Assembly (NCBI RefSeq): GCF_019880585.1
Contig: NZ_JAINVV010000011.1
Coordinates: 186,001 to 250,000, forward strand
DNA from: Sphingomonas colocasiae
GTDB taxonomy: Bacteria; Pseudomonadota; Alphaproteobacteria; Sphingomonadales; Sphingomonadaceae
DNA length: 64,000 nt
Direction: 5' to 3'
A program made the position numbers and the translations under genes. This document shows, piece after piece, positions 42,112 through 53,114 of this stretch (positions within the stretch are counted from its first letter, which is position 1; each line of letters starts with the position of its first letter). The notes beneath the pieces are model-generated. The model had not been told where the DNA came from, searched no databases, and worked only from the letters and a program-made list of their open reading frames with translations.

Positions 42112-42804
42112 CTAGAAATTCAGACTATGCTCGTTGAGCTTGCCGTGCGTGAAGATGGCGTTGAGCAGCCGGTCCTCGCAGGCGGAGATCATCATCATCG
42201 CATGGCGGCGGATCTCCTCGGTCTGGTTGTCGCGCACCAGATCGAGCAGGTTGCGATGCTGTTCCCATGGAAAGGGCATGAACCCCGTCAGCTTGATATA
42301 GATCCAGTAGATCCGCATCGTCGTTTCCTCGAGCTGGCGGACCCAGCTGATCAGCAGCGGGAATTGCGTCTGCTGCGCGATATAGACGTTGAAATCGCGG
42401 TTCGCCTTCAGGATCCGCAGCGCATCCGCGTCGGTGGCGATCGGCCCGTCATGGAAGATCGCGTCGTTCCTGCGCTTGAACTCGTCATCGTCGATCTGGG
42501 GTGAGATCATCGAGAGGATGCTGGGCTCCACGATCTTCCGGATCGTGAAATTCTCCCGCACATCCTTCAGCGTCAGCGATGCGATGCGCGTGATCCGGGG
42601 CGAGGGCGAAACCATGAATTGCTGCGCGGTCATCTGCTCCATCGCGTTGCGCGCGGCCGTGCGGCTGACATCGAACATGCGCGTCAGGATATTCTCCGAC
42701 ACTTTCTGCCCCGGCGCGAGCCGCTGGGTCACGATCGCGTCCATGATCCGGCCATAGACTTCCAGCGTATCCCTGTCGGCCTGCCCTTCCTGTGCGGTCG
42801 TCAT
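42112..42804 (-). CDS. GntR/FadR-type transcription regulator (FCD domain)
   Basis: A 230-aa regulator starting MTTAQEGQADRDTLEVYGRIMDA at 42804; the frame continues upstream but is antisense to the RTX gene. The winged helix (~14-75) has APGQKVSENILTRMFDVSRTAARNAMEQM. The C-terminal FCD helices (~80-215; IVEPSILSMISPQ, ANRDFNVYIAQQTQFPLL, HRNLLDLVRDNQTEEIRRHAMMMI) bind a small acid, usually via a metal held by Asp and His. Divergent from the RTX protein gene and a candidate regulator of it. Confidence 0.85.
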   Translation of the reverse strand: MTTAQEGQADRDTLEVYGRIMDAIVTQRLAPGQKVSENILTRMFDVSRTAARNAMEQMTAQQFMVSPSPRITRIASLTLKDVRENFTIRKIVEPSILSMISPQIDDDEFKRRNDAIFHDGPIATDADALRILKANRDFNVYIAQQTQFPLLISWVRQLEETTMRIYWIYIKLTGFMPFPWEQHRNLLDLVRDNQTEEIRRHAMMMISACEDRLLNAIFTHGKLNEHSLNF

Positions 42805-42915
42805 GCTGCCCCCTCCCCGTCCGGACACTACAGGCCGTGATCGACAAATCAAATGCCGCCGCACCCGCCGGGCTCGGGCAGGAAAACGAAGATTGCCTTT
42901 GGCGATCAACCGTGA

Positions 42916-45837
<2,922 letters not shown>

Positions 45838-45905
45838 ACCGCGCGCCGTGCGCGAAGGCGCGCCTTCGCCCGGCACAGCGGATCGAAACGCACCGGTGAC
45901 GCCCC

Positions 45906-45933
45906 CGCCCGGCCATGCCGGCATGGCCGGGCG
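45906..45933. terminator. Perfect 28-bp palindrome after the RTX gene
   Basis: CGCCCGGCCATGCC (45906-45919) and its exact complement (45920-45933) can fold into a loopless hairpin 69 bp after the RTX stop codon. No T-run follows, so it is a weak terminator or a protein-binding palindrome. Confidence 0.5.
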
Positions 45934-46069
45934 GAGGGTTCGGCGATCCGCCGGCGGATCGCGCGGAATCCGGTTCCCCAACCCGTGCCATTCATGATCT
46001 GTTGTCCGCATTCCGCGAGTCGTCGGGTGAGTCGGCCTGACTTCAGGATGCTCCAGGAAGGAGAAACCG

Positions 46070-46540
46070 ATGTCGAAACCAGCCGCCACCCTGGCCGCGA
46101 TCGCGCTCACCATGGCGCTCGCGGCCTGCGACACCGCCCACGCCCCCGCCGCCGACAATGCGGCCGGCAATGCGGCTGAAAACGGCGCGGCCATCGCCGC
46201 CGGCGAACCGGCCGACGATGCGAACGCCGCGACGGGCGAGATGCCCGCGACGATCACCGCCGCCTATGATTGCAAGCCGGCGATCGCGGTCTCGGTGGTT
46301 TACGACAATGGCGACGCGCGGAACCCGAAGGCGCGGGTCACGGTGGACGGCGCCGCCTACGACATGGCGATCGCCCGATCGGCATCGGGCGCGCGTTACA
46401 TCACCGACAAGGGCCGCAGCCCCGGCAAGACGCTGGTCTGGTGGAACAAGGGCAATGACGGCACGCTGCTGGAGGGCAAGGCCGGCACGTCCGACGCCGC
46501 CGACGAAACGGTGATCGCTACCTGCACGGGCAGGAACTGA
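46070..46540 (+). CDS. MliC-type lysozyme-inhibitor lipoprotein
   Basis: A 156-aa lipoprotein with lipobox LAAC near residues 17-20 (AIALTMALAACDT), an Ala/Asn-rich spacer to ~60, then the MliC/PliC domain: AAYDCKPAIAVSVVYDNG, VTVDGAAYDMAIARSASGARYITDKG, LVWWNKGNDGTLLEG and a C-terminal VIATCTG. The invariant Ser-Ala-Ser-Gly-Ala-Arg-Tyr segment inserts into the lysozyme active site in known members. The two mature-domain cysteines should pair. It sits on the outer membrane and protects peptidoglycan. Ribosome site AAGGAG is clear. Confidence 0.85.
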   Translation: MSKPAATLAAIALTMALAACDTAHAPAADNAAGNAAENGAAIAAGEPADDANAATGEMPATITAAYDCKPAIAVSVVYDNGDARNPKARVTVDGAAYDMAIARSASGARYITDKGRSPGKTLVWWNKGNDGTLLEGKAGTSDAADETVIATCTGRN

Positions 46541-46634
46541 GGCACCCGCCGTCTCGATTGGGCCATGAACCCACAGAAGACCGAGAGACCGATCTCGCGT
46601 TGAACGGGATTGATCAGGGTCGTATCATCGTGGG

Positions 46635-46889
46635 ATGGGCATCTTCGATCAGCGACGAAAATGGCGGGATCTGGCCCGGGTGCTGGGCAGCGCGGTGGAG
46701 ATTGAGCTGGATAGGCTTGGATCGAAGCAGGCGCACATCGTAGCAGATTTCATAGCCCACAATGAATTTGGGTTGGCCCACGATCAGCTTGTCGATGCGT
46801 TGTCCGATCTCGACCTCGCTCCGCTTGAACCGACAAGGAAGTTATTGGAGCAAGCCAATTCGCTGATGGGTCATGAGGCGAAGTCATAA
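46635..46889 (+). CDS. Small MafI-like immunity-type protein
   Basis: An 84-aa helical protein. The segment VADFIAHNEFGLAHDQLVDALSDLDL followed by a PLEPTRKLLEQANSLMG tail has the V-x-HNE-x-GLA-x-x-x-L-x-D-x-L pattern of MafI-family immunity proteins. No Maf-type toxin or other toxin is adjacent, so it would be an orphan. Next to it lies an IS5 remnant. Family call is by memory of the motif only. Confidence 0.5.
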   Translation: MGIFDQRRKWRDLARVLGSAVEIELDRLGSKQAHIVADFIAHNEFGLAHDQLVDALSDLDLAPLEPTRKLLEQANSLMGHEAKS

Positions 46890-46926
46890 CTTCACTTTTA
46901 AGCGGTCGCCTGATTTCAGCGTCGGC

Positions 46927-46959
46927 ATGGGCCGATACGACCTGACCGACTTCGAGTGA
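46927..46959 (+). pseudogene. Second IS5 transposase start remnant
   Basis: Eleven codons encode MGRYDLTDFE and stop. This is the same N-terminus as the remnant at 178-516 (MSRYDLTDFEW), with homologous leader DNA upstream (CCTGA...CAGC..TGGC). Homology breaks at the TGG/TGA position, where a dispersed repeat begins. Confidence 0.7.
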
Positions 46960-46960
46960 T

Positions 46961-47008
46961 CCCGCGCGGCGCTTGAGCGTTCCAGGATACGGATGCGTCA
47001 GCATCCCT
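46961..47008. repeat. Dispersed repeat CCCGCGCGGCGCTTGAGCG, copy 1
   Basis: Begins CCCGCGCGGCGCTTGAGCG and ends with the hairpin GGATGC-GTCA-GCATCC. A second copy is at 50511-50555 with the same order. It abuts the IS5 remnant. Together they fill most of the 222-bp gap before the XRE-cupin gene. Confidence 0.7.
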
Positions 47009-47111
47009 GCACCTTGATATAGGGCCCCGATCGAGCACCGATGTTGCAAGGTGAAATCCACGCGCCTACCTGTTCGGCAGACATGCAGGCGGCGAAGGAG
47101 GCCGGAAACCA

Positions 47112-47813
47112 ATGAGCGACGAGACTTCGGTGTTGAGCGAATGCCTGAAAAGGCTGCGCGCGCGCCGGGGATGGTCGATCGCCGAAACCGCGCGCCGTGC
47201 CGGCCTGTCGTCGTCGATGCTGTGGAAGGTGGAGAACGGGCAGACCACGCTCACCCATCGCAAGCTGATGCAGCTTGCCGAAGGGCTGGCGGTGCCGATC
47301 AGCGATCTCTTCACGCCCGTCGAGCCGCGGATCAGCAAGAACGGCCGGCGCGTCGTCAATCGCAAGGGGACCGCCCCCACCGTCGATTTCGGCGGCAACC
47401 TCCACCATTTCCTGGCGACCGAGATCGCCAACAAACATTATTATCCCTGCCTGGTCGAAGTGAACGCCAAGGGCGACGGTTCCGATGCCGAGAAACATGG
47501 CGGCGAGGAATTCGTGTTCGTGATCGACGGCAAGGTGGAGATGCACTGCGAGGGCTATGAACCCGTCGTGCTCGCGGCCGGCGACAGCGCCTATTTCGAC
47601 GCCGCGCTCAAGCATCGCTATATCAGCCATGACGGACCGGCACGGCTGCTGTGCATCTATTCGCATCTCGAACCCGCGCAGCACGAACATACCGCCGGCA
47701 CCGAAGCGCATTCGCGCGCGATGCGCGTGCTGCAGGGCGATCCCGTCGTCATGGAACTCGCCCGCACCGCGCTGGCGCCCCGGGGGTTGCCGTCCCGCCC
47801 GGCGCGGCGCTGA
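47112..47813 (+). CDS. XRE-cupin transcription regulator
   Basis: A 233-aa regulator. Residues ~8-65 are an XRE helix-turn-helix (LKRLRARRGWSIAETARRAGLSSSMLWKVENGQTTL in outline). Residues ~120-190 are a cupin barrel (EKHGGEEFVFVIDGKVEMH, GDSAYFDAALKHRYIS) that would sense a small ligand. The HTH-cupin type often controls amino-acid or polyamine genes. Here it precedes a serine-hydrolase gene by 250 bp on the same strand, but a link is unproven. Confidence 0.85.
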   Translation: MSDETSVLSECLKRLRARRGWSIAETARRAGLSSSMLWKVENGQTTLTHRKLMQLAEGLAVPISDLFTPVEPRISKNGRRVVNRKGTAPTVDFGGNLHHFLATEIANKHYYPCLVEVNAKGDGSDAEKHGGEEFVFVIDGKVEMHCEGYEPVVLAAGDSAYFDAALKHRYISHDGPARLLCIYSHLEPAQHEHTAGTEAHSRAMRVLQGDPVVMELARTALAPRGLPSRPARR

Positions 47814-48066
47814 ACCGCCCGGCTTTTCCCATCGCCGATCCGGGCCATTTTTCGCCCATCAGGATCATGATTTTTAATATATGAAATAATCCCGATTGAA
47901 TGTCCCCAGCAGGTGTGTCACACACCTATAACACCACGGCGTATCGCGCGGGCGAATCGGGCGATGTGGTGGGCCGGACCGTTTCCGCAGCCGGCGGAGG
48001 CATGTCCGGCCACGGCGCCGCATGGTCCGGGCCACCAGGTCCATTGGAATGGGGAGGAGTTTGTCG

Positions 48067-50070
48067 ATGAGAAGAGGTTTGATCCTGGGAGGGTTGCTGG
48101 CCGCCGCCGTCGCGGCATGGCCGGCGGTCTCGCAGCAGACGGCGCCGGCCGTCGCGCCGGCGCCCAGCACGGCGGCGCCCGCGCTGAGCGCGCCCGCCAC
48201 CACCGCGCCCGCCGCGCCGGTCCAGCTCCCCACGGGCACGCCCGAGTTGACCGCCGCCGATGTCGGCGCCTGGCTCGACGGCAATATCCCGGCGGCGCTC
48301 AAGCAGGGCAAGATCGCGGGCGCGACCGTCGTCGTCGTCAAGGACGGGCAGGTCATCGCCAAGAAGGGCTATGGCTATGCCGACATGGCGGCGAAAAAGC
48401 CGATGGATCCCGATCTCACGACCACGCGCATCGGCTCGACATCGAAGCTGTTCACCTGGACGGCGGTGATGCAGCTCGTCGAACAGGGCAAGATCGATCT
48501 CGACGCCGATATCAACCGCTATCTCGACTTCAAGATCACGCCGCGCGGCAATCGCCCGATCACGATGAACGACCTGATGACGCATCGCGGCGGCTTCGAA
48601 GAGGGGCTGAAGGACGTTCTGGAGACCGATCCCAAGCGGCTCAAGACCAACGAGGCCTATCTCAAGGAAAACCAGCGCCCGATGCTCTTCCCCGCCGGGG
48701 AAGTGCCGGCCTATTCCAACTATGGCACGTCGCTGGCCGGCTATATCGTCCAGCGCGTCTCGGGCATGCCGTTCGACGATTATATCGAGCGCAATATCCT
48801 GGGCCCGCTCCAGATGGCGCATACCAGCTTCCGCCAGCCGCTGCCCGCCAATCTCGCGGGTAACGCCTCCAAGGGCTATACGCAGAGCAACCGCGCGCCC
48901 GACAAGTTCGAGCTGATCACCACCGGCCCCGCCGGCAGCGTCAGCGCGACCGGCGCGGACATGGCCAATTTCATGATCGCGCATCTGCAGAACGGCCGGT
49001 TCGGCGATATGCAGATCCTGAAGCCCGAAACCGCCGCGCTGATGCACAGCTCCACGATCAAGCTGCCCGACGGCTTCGACACCATGGCGCACGGCTTTTT
49101 CCGCGGCCACCGCAACGGACAGCTCTTCATCGGCCATGGCGGCGACACCATCGTCTTCCACACCGACATGAACCTGCTGCCCGAAAAGAATGTCGGCATC
49201 TTCGTCAGCTTCAACAGCCGGGGCGAGAACGGCGCGGTCTATGGCGCGCGCGAGCGGCTGTTCGACATGTTCATGGATCGCTATTATCCCGCGCCCGAGC
49301 AGAAGGATCCGCCCGCCATCGCCTCCGCCGCGCAGGATGCGCAGGCGCTGGCCGGCCGCTACGAAAGCTCGCGCCGCGTGGAATCGGGCTTTATCAGCCT
49401 GTTCTACCTGATCCAGCAGGATCAGGTGACCGCCAATGAGGACGGCACGATCAGCCTGTCATCCGTCGAGGACAAGAAATTCCGCGAAGTCGCGCCCAAT
49501 CTGTGGCGCGAGATCGGCGGCACCCGCGAACTGCTGGTGAGCCAGACCGGCGGGCGGCTGACGATCGCGGACAGCACCAACCCCACATCGGTGATGCAGA
49601 AGGCGCCGTTCCTGCGCAACGCGATGCTCAACACCATGATCATCGTGCTGTCGCTGCTGACGCTGCTGGCGACGCTGATCCTGTGGCCGGTCGCCGCCTG
49701 GCTGCGCCGCAAGCACCAGCTGCCCGCCACCGTCACCGGCCGGCCCGCGCTGGCGCAGCGGCTGACGCGCGTGGCGGCCGGCGCCGACCTCGCCTATCTC
49801 GCCTGCTGGTACACGGTGCTGTCGCCGCTGCTCGAAACCCGGCTCGACGTCTATAATAGCGGGCTCGACGGCTGGCTGCGCACGCTCCAGTTCGCGGGCA
49901 TCGTGCCGATCGCCGGCGCCGCGATCGGGCTGTGGAACCTGTGGCTGACCGTGCGCTCCGATCGCGGCTGGGGTGACAAGACCCGCGCCGTCCTCGTCGC
50001 CGCGGCGCTGCTCGGCTTCCTGTGGTTCGCCACGATGGGCGGGCTGATCAGCTTCAACACCAACTATTGA
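48067..50070 (+). CDS. Serine hydrolase (beta-lactamase fold) fused to a membrane domain
   Basis: A 667-aa protein with a strong ribosome site (GGGGAGGAG) before ATG 48067 and a signal peptide (RRGLILGGLLAAAVAAWPAVS), then an Ala/Pro/Thr spacer. The catalytic domain has STSK at 124-127, VPAYSNYGTSLAGYIV (YxN motif) and IGHGGDT. After ~505 come about four membrane helices (LNTMIIVLSLLTLLATLILWPVAAW, DLAYLACWYTVLSPLL, FAGIVPIAGAAIGLWNLWL, AVLVAAALLGFLWFATM). A penicillin-binding-protein-like peptidase or esterase anchored to the inner membrane and facing the periplasm is likely. It is not a classic beta-lactamase, by length. Confidence 0.82.
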   Translation: MRRGLILGGLLAAAVAAWPAVSQQTAPAVAPAPSTAAPALSAPATTAPAAPVQLPTGTPELTAADVGAWLDGNIPAALKQGKIAGATVVVVKDGQVIAKKGYGYADMAAKKPMDPDLTTTRIGSTSKLFTWTAVMQLVEQGKIDLDADINRYLDFKITPRGNRPITMNDLMTHRGGFEEGLKDVLETDPKRLKTNEAYLKENQRPMLFPAGEVPAYSNYGTSLAGYIVQRVSGMPFDDYIERNILGPLQMAHTSFRQPLPANLAGNASKGYTQSNRAPDKFELITTGPAGSVSATGADMANFMIAHLQNGRFGDMQILKPETAALMHSSTIKLPDGFDTMAHGFFRGHRNGQLFIGHGGDTIVFHTDMNLLPEKNVGIFVSFNSRGENGAVYGARERLFDMFMDRYYPAPEQKDPPAIASAAQDAQALAGRYESSRRVESGFISLFYLIQQDQVTANEDGTISLSSVEDKKFREVAPNLWREIGGTRELLVSQTGGRLTIADSTNPTSVMQKAPFLRNAMLNTMIIVLSLLTLLATLILWPVAAWLRRKHQLPATVTGRPALAQRLTRVAAGADLAYLACWYTVLSPLLETRLDVYNSGLDGWLRTLQFAGIVPIAGAAIGLWNLWLTVRSDRGWGDKTRAVLVAAALLGFLWFATMGGLISFNTNY

Positions 50071-50301
50071 CGATACACCCGCGGGGGCGGGCAATGCCCC
50101 GTCGATCGTTCCGGCGCGCAGCCGGGCGATCGGCGGGGCCATTTCTTTTCAGGGCATAGCGCGTCGATCACCTCCATTCCGGAGCAAATTCCGGTTTCGG
50201 CGACGATCCGGACTGCCTATCCGGCCACTGCCCTTTCCCAAGGGCCTGTGCAGTTGCGTACGCGTTCCCGGACGCCCGAGAGTGTATTTGAACACCCTCT
50301 C

Positions 50302-50371
50302 TCCGCGTCTCCGCGTGAACCATCCCGGCGCGGTCGCGGCCGGGGATGACGGGTTCACGCGGAGACACGGG
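50302..50371. repeat. Dispersed inverted repeat (TCCGCGTGAACC family), copy 2
   Basis: Arms near 50302-50321 (TCCGCGTCTCCGCGTGAACC) and 50352-50371 (GGTTCACGCGGAGACACGGG) flank a ~30-bp loop. Homologous to 5945-6010. The 515-bp gap 50071-50585 has this repeat, the second CCCGCGCGGCG repeat (50511-50555) and no supported gene. Confidence 0.75.
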
Positions 50372-50510
50372 GAATCGCCGCCGCCGATCTCAGATTTGCC
50401 TTTGCTTTCAGGCCATGTGCTTGCAGGCTGCAGCGTGCGCGACGCCGCGTCGTCGCTGCGGGAACGGTACCGGGTCTCGATGAGCCTGACTCGTCGAACC
50501 CCGGCATCAG

Positions 50511-50555
50511 CCCGCGCGGCGCTTGAGCGAACCGATCGAGGATGCGTCGGCATCT
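50511..50555. repeat. Dispersed repeat CCCGCGCGGCGCTTGAGCG, copy 2
   Basis: Same order as 46961-47008: CCCGCGCGGCGCTTGAGCG then a GGATGC-GTCG-GCATC hairpin. It sits just before the permease start. Confidence 0.7.
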
Positions 50556-50585
50556 TCGAGATCGCATGAAGGAACGGGAGGGGGA

Positions 50586-51839
50586 ATGCCGGTTCACGTC
50601 ATTTCGGTCGGCGTGCTGGCGGCGGTGTTCGCCGTCGCCACGCTGCGCCCGATCAACATGGGGCTGCTGGCGCTGGCCACCGCCTTCGCGGTGGGCGGGC
50701 TGATCGCCGATGCGCCGGCCAAGGATGTGCTGGCGGGCTTTCCGGCGGACCTGTTCGTCACGCTGGTCGGCATCACCTTCCTGTTCGCGATCGCCGAACG
50801 CAACGGCGCGATCGACTGGATGGTGCATGCGCTGGCGCGGCTGACGGGCGAGCGCGCGGTGATGATGCCCTGGGTGGTGTTCGCCGCCGCCGCCGCGCTC
50901 ACCGCCTTCGGCGCATTGGGGCCCGCCGCCGTCGCCATCGTCGCGCCGGTCGCGCTGCGTTTCGCGGCGCGCCACCGGATCAGCCCGCTGATGATGGGGC
51001 TGATGGTGATCCACGGCGCGCAGGCCGGCGCCTTTTCACCCACATCCATCTATGGCGGCATCACCAACGGCGTCGTCGCGCAAGCCGGCATCGATCCTGC
51101 GCCGACCGCCCTGTTCCTCGCCAGCTTCGCCTTCAACGCCGCCGTCGCGATCGCGGTGTTTATCGTGCTCGGCGGCTACCGTCTGCTGCGCGATCCGCCG
51201 GAGCCGCTGGAAGCGGATGCGCATGAAACCGCCGATCCGACGGGGGCGATGCGCCGCGAACGCGTGCTGACGCTGATCGTGCTGGCGATCGTCGCGGCGA
51301 TCGCGATCGGCTTCGACGCCAATATCGGCGTGCTGGCGACCGCCGCCGCCGCCTTGCTGGCGATCGCGGCGCCGCAATCGCAGAAGGGCGCGGTCGATCG
51401 GGTCGCCTGGTCCACCGTGCTGCTGATCTGCGGCGTCGTCACCTATGTCGCGCTGCTCCAGAAACTGGGCACGGTGACGGTGGCGGGCGATGCGATCGCG
51501 GCCATCGGCATGCCGCTGATCGGCGCGCTGCTGCTCTGCTATCTGGGCGGCATCGTTTCCGCCTTCGCATCCTCCACCGCGCTGCTCGGCATCGTCGTGC
51601 CGCTCGCCCTGCCCTTCCTCGCCGCCAGCCAGATGAATCCGATCGGCACCGTCATCGCGATCGCCATCTCGACCACGATCGTCGATACCTCGCCCTTCTC
51701 CACCAACGGCGCGCTCGTCGTCGCCAATGCGACGCCCGAACGCCGCGACGCGCTGTTCCGCCAGTTGCTGCTCTACAGCGCGGTGATCACGCTCGCCGGG
51801 CCGCTGCTCGCCTGGGCGATCTTCGTGCTGCCGTCCTAG
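50586..51839 (+). CDS. SLC13/MatC-type dicarboxylate permease
   Basis: A 417-aa integral membrane protein starting MPVHVISVGVLAAVFAVATLRPINMGLLALA in outline, with GGGAGGGGGA upstream of ATG 50586. About eleven hydrophobic helices are visible. PAKDVLAGFPADLFVTLVGITFLFAIAERNGAIDW in outline matches the MatC N-terminal domain of dicarboxylate carriers. A second half has FASSTALLGIVVPLALPF and DTSPFSTNGALVVANA, the paired SxxT-type substrate-site loops of SLC13-like proteins. Substrate probably a dicarboxylate; no catabolic neighbour gives it away. Confidence 0.8.
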   Translation: MPVHVISVGVLAAVFAVATLRPINMGLLALATAFAVGGLIADAPAKDVLAGFPADLFVTLVGITFLFAIAERNGAIDWMVHALARLTGERAVMMPWVVFAAAAALTAFGALGPAAVAIVAPVALRFAARHRISPLMMGLMVIHGAQAGAFSPTSIYGGITNGVVAQAGIDPAPTALFLASFAFNAAVAIAVFIVLGGYRLLRDPPEPLEADAHETADPTGAMRRERVLTLIVLAIVAAIAIGFDANIGVLATAAAALLAIAAPQSQKGAVDRVAWSTVLLICGVVTYVALLQKLGTVTVAGDAIAAIGMPLIGALLLCYLGGIVSAFASSTALLGIVVPLALPFLAASQMNPIGTVIAIAISTTIVDTSPFSTNGALVVANATPERRDALFRQLLLYSAVITLAGPLLAWAIFVLPS

Positions 51840-51858
51840 CGTCCGGACCCTAGAGGGC

Positions 51859-52060
51859 TTCACACCGTTTGCTTCGAGCGAAGTCGAGGCGCCTTGCCGG
51901 TCTCCGCGCCTTCCGCTTCTCGACAAGCTCGAAGTCAACGGTATCGGAACACGCTCTCCCGGATTCCGTCGGTTTCGAGCAAAGTCGAGAAGCCCTGTCC
52001 GCCTTCCGCCTCCGCGCGCTCACTTCTCGACAAGCTCGAAGCAAACGGGGGAAGGACATG
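51859..52060. repeat. Dispersed TTCGAGCGAAGTCGAG repeats, two tandem units
   Basis: Two units start at TTTGCTTCGAGCGAAGTCGAG (51869-) and GGTTTCGAGCAAAGTCGAG (51972-), each ending in TTCTCGACAAGCTCGAAG and then AACGG. They match 6810-7000. They fill the gap between the permease and exporter genes, which converge here, so a role as a bidirectional terminator is plausible. Confidence 0.75.
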
Positions 52061-52133
52061 ATCGCCCAGGTCCGTTCGGTTCGAGCGTGTCGAGAACCCC
52101 GTCCGATGCGCGGGGCTGGTCGCGCTTCGGCAC

Positions 52134-52994
52134 TCACGCGAACCGTCGCGCCCCCGCCACGCACAGCACCACGATCACCGTGGAGGCCACCATCGTCCAG
52201 CCGACCGGTTCGCGCAGCAGCAGCGCCGCCAGGACGAGCCCGAAAAAGGGCTGGAGAAGCTGGAGCTGGCCGACGCCCGCGATGCCGCCCAGCGCCAGCC
52301 CGCGATACCAGAAGATGAAGCCGACCAGCATCGAGAAGACCGAGACATAGCCGAGGCCCAGCCAGGCGGGCACGCCCACATCCGCGAAACCGCCGGGCAT
52401 GGTGACGAGCGCGAGCACGGCCATCGGCGGCAGCGCCAGCAACAGCGCCCAGCTGATCACCTGCCAGCCGCCCAGCCGGCGCGAGAGCACGCCGCCTTCG
52501 GCATAGCCCAGCCCGCACAGCAGGATCGCCGCGATCATCAGCAGGTCTCCGGCCATGGAGCCGCCGTCGCTGCGATACAGCGCGAAGCCCGCCACCGCGG
52601 CCGCGCCGATCGTCGAGAACAGCCAGAAGGCCGGCTTGGGCCGCTCGCCGCCGCGCAGCACGCCGAAGATCGCGGTGGAGAGCGGCAACAGGCCGACGAA
52701 CACGATCGAATGCGCGGCATCGATATGCTGGAGCGCCAAAGCGGTCAGCAAGGGAAAGCCCAGCACGACACCGACGGAGACGATGGCGAGCGGCACGATA
52801 TCGGCATGGGCCGGCCGGGCCTGGCGCAGCCCGAACAGGAATGCCGCCCCCAGCAGCGCCGCGATCGCCGCGCGCGCGGAGGTCAGGAACAAGGGCGAGA
52901 AATCCGCGACCGCCACACGCGTCGCCGGCAGCGATCCGCTGAAGATGATGACGCCGAGCAATCCGCTGCCCCAGCCGGCCGTACCACGTTCCAT
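52134..52994 (-). CDS. EamA/DMT-family metabolite exporter
   Basis: A 286-aa protein with ten transmembrane helices arranged as two EamA repeats. The first begins WGSGLLGVIIFSGSLPATRVAV and the second begins GDLLMIAAILLCGLGYAEGGVLSRRLGG. IDAAHSIVFVGLLPLSTAIFGVL and LLQPFFGLVLAALLLREPVGW are the helix-9/10-type segments that define the family. Such proteins export amino acids or purine-like metabolites. Divergent from a MocR regulator, which is a common pairing and suggests regulation by pyridoxal phosphate or an amino compound. Confidence 0.87.
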   Translation of the reverse strand: MERGTAGWGSGLLGVIIFSGSLPATRVAVADFSPLFLTSARAAIAALLGAAFLFGLRQARPAHADIVPLAIVSVGVVLGFPLLTALALQHIDAAHSIVFVGLLPLSTAIFGVLRGGERPKPAFWLFSTIGAAAVAGFALYRSDGGSMAGDLLMIAAILLCGLGYAEGGVLSRRLGGWQVISWALLLALPPMAVLALVTMPGGFADVGVPAWLGLGYVSVFSMLVGFIFWYRGLALGGIAGVGQLQLLQPFFGLVLAALLLREPVGWTMVASTVIVVLCVAGARRFA

Positions 52995-53075
52995 AATACC
53001 TCGCTTTCAGGCGGCGGGCGCTAACCGATCGCGGGTGGCCGAGACAGGAACAATGCAGTACAAAACTAACAAACT

Positions 53076-53097
53076 GTATGGCCACTCATGGCCATAC
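53076..53097. promoter_or_regulatory. Palindromic operator between exporter and MocR genes
   Basis: GTATGGCCA-CTCA-TGGCCATAC is a perfect 9-bp inverted repeat with a 4-bp spacer, centred between the divergent starts (52994 and 53115). It is the best candidate for the MocR binding site controlling both genes. An upstream ATG at 53088 lies inside it. Confidence 0.7.
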
Positions 53098-53114
53098 GGA
53101 TTCGAGGACGATCG

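Noticed and set aside
48067-50070. True class C beta-lactamase (resistance gene)
   Set aside because: Length, membrane tail and lack of an AmpC-like context point to a penicillin-binding-protein-like hydrolase.
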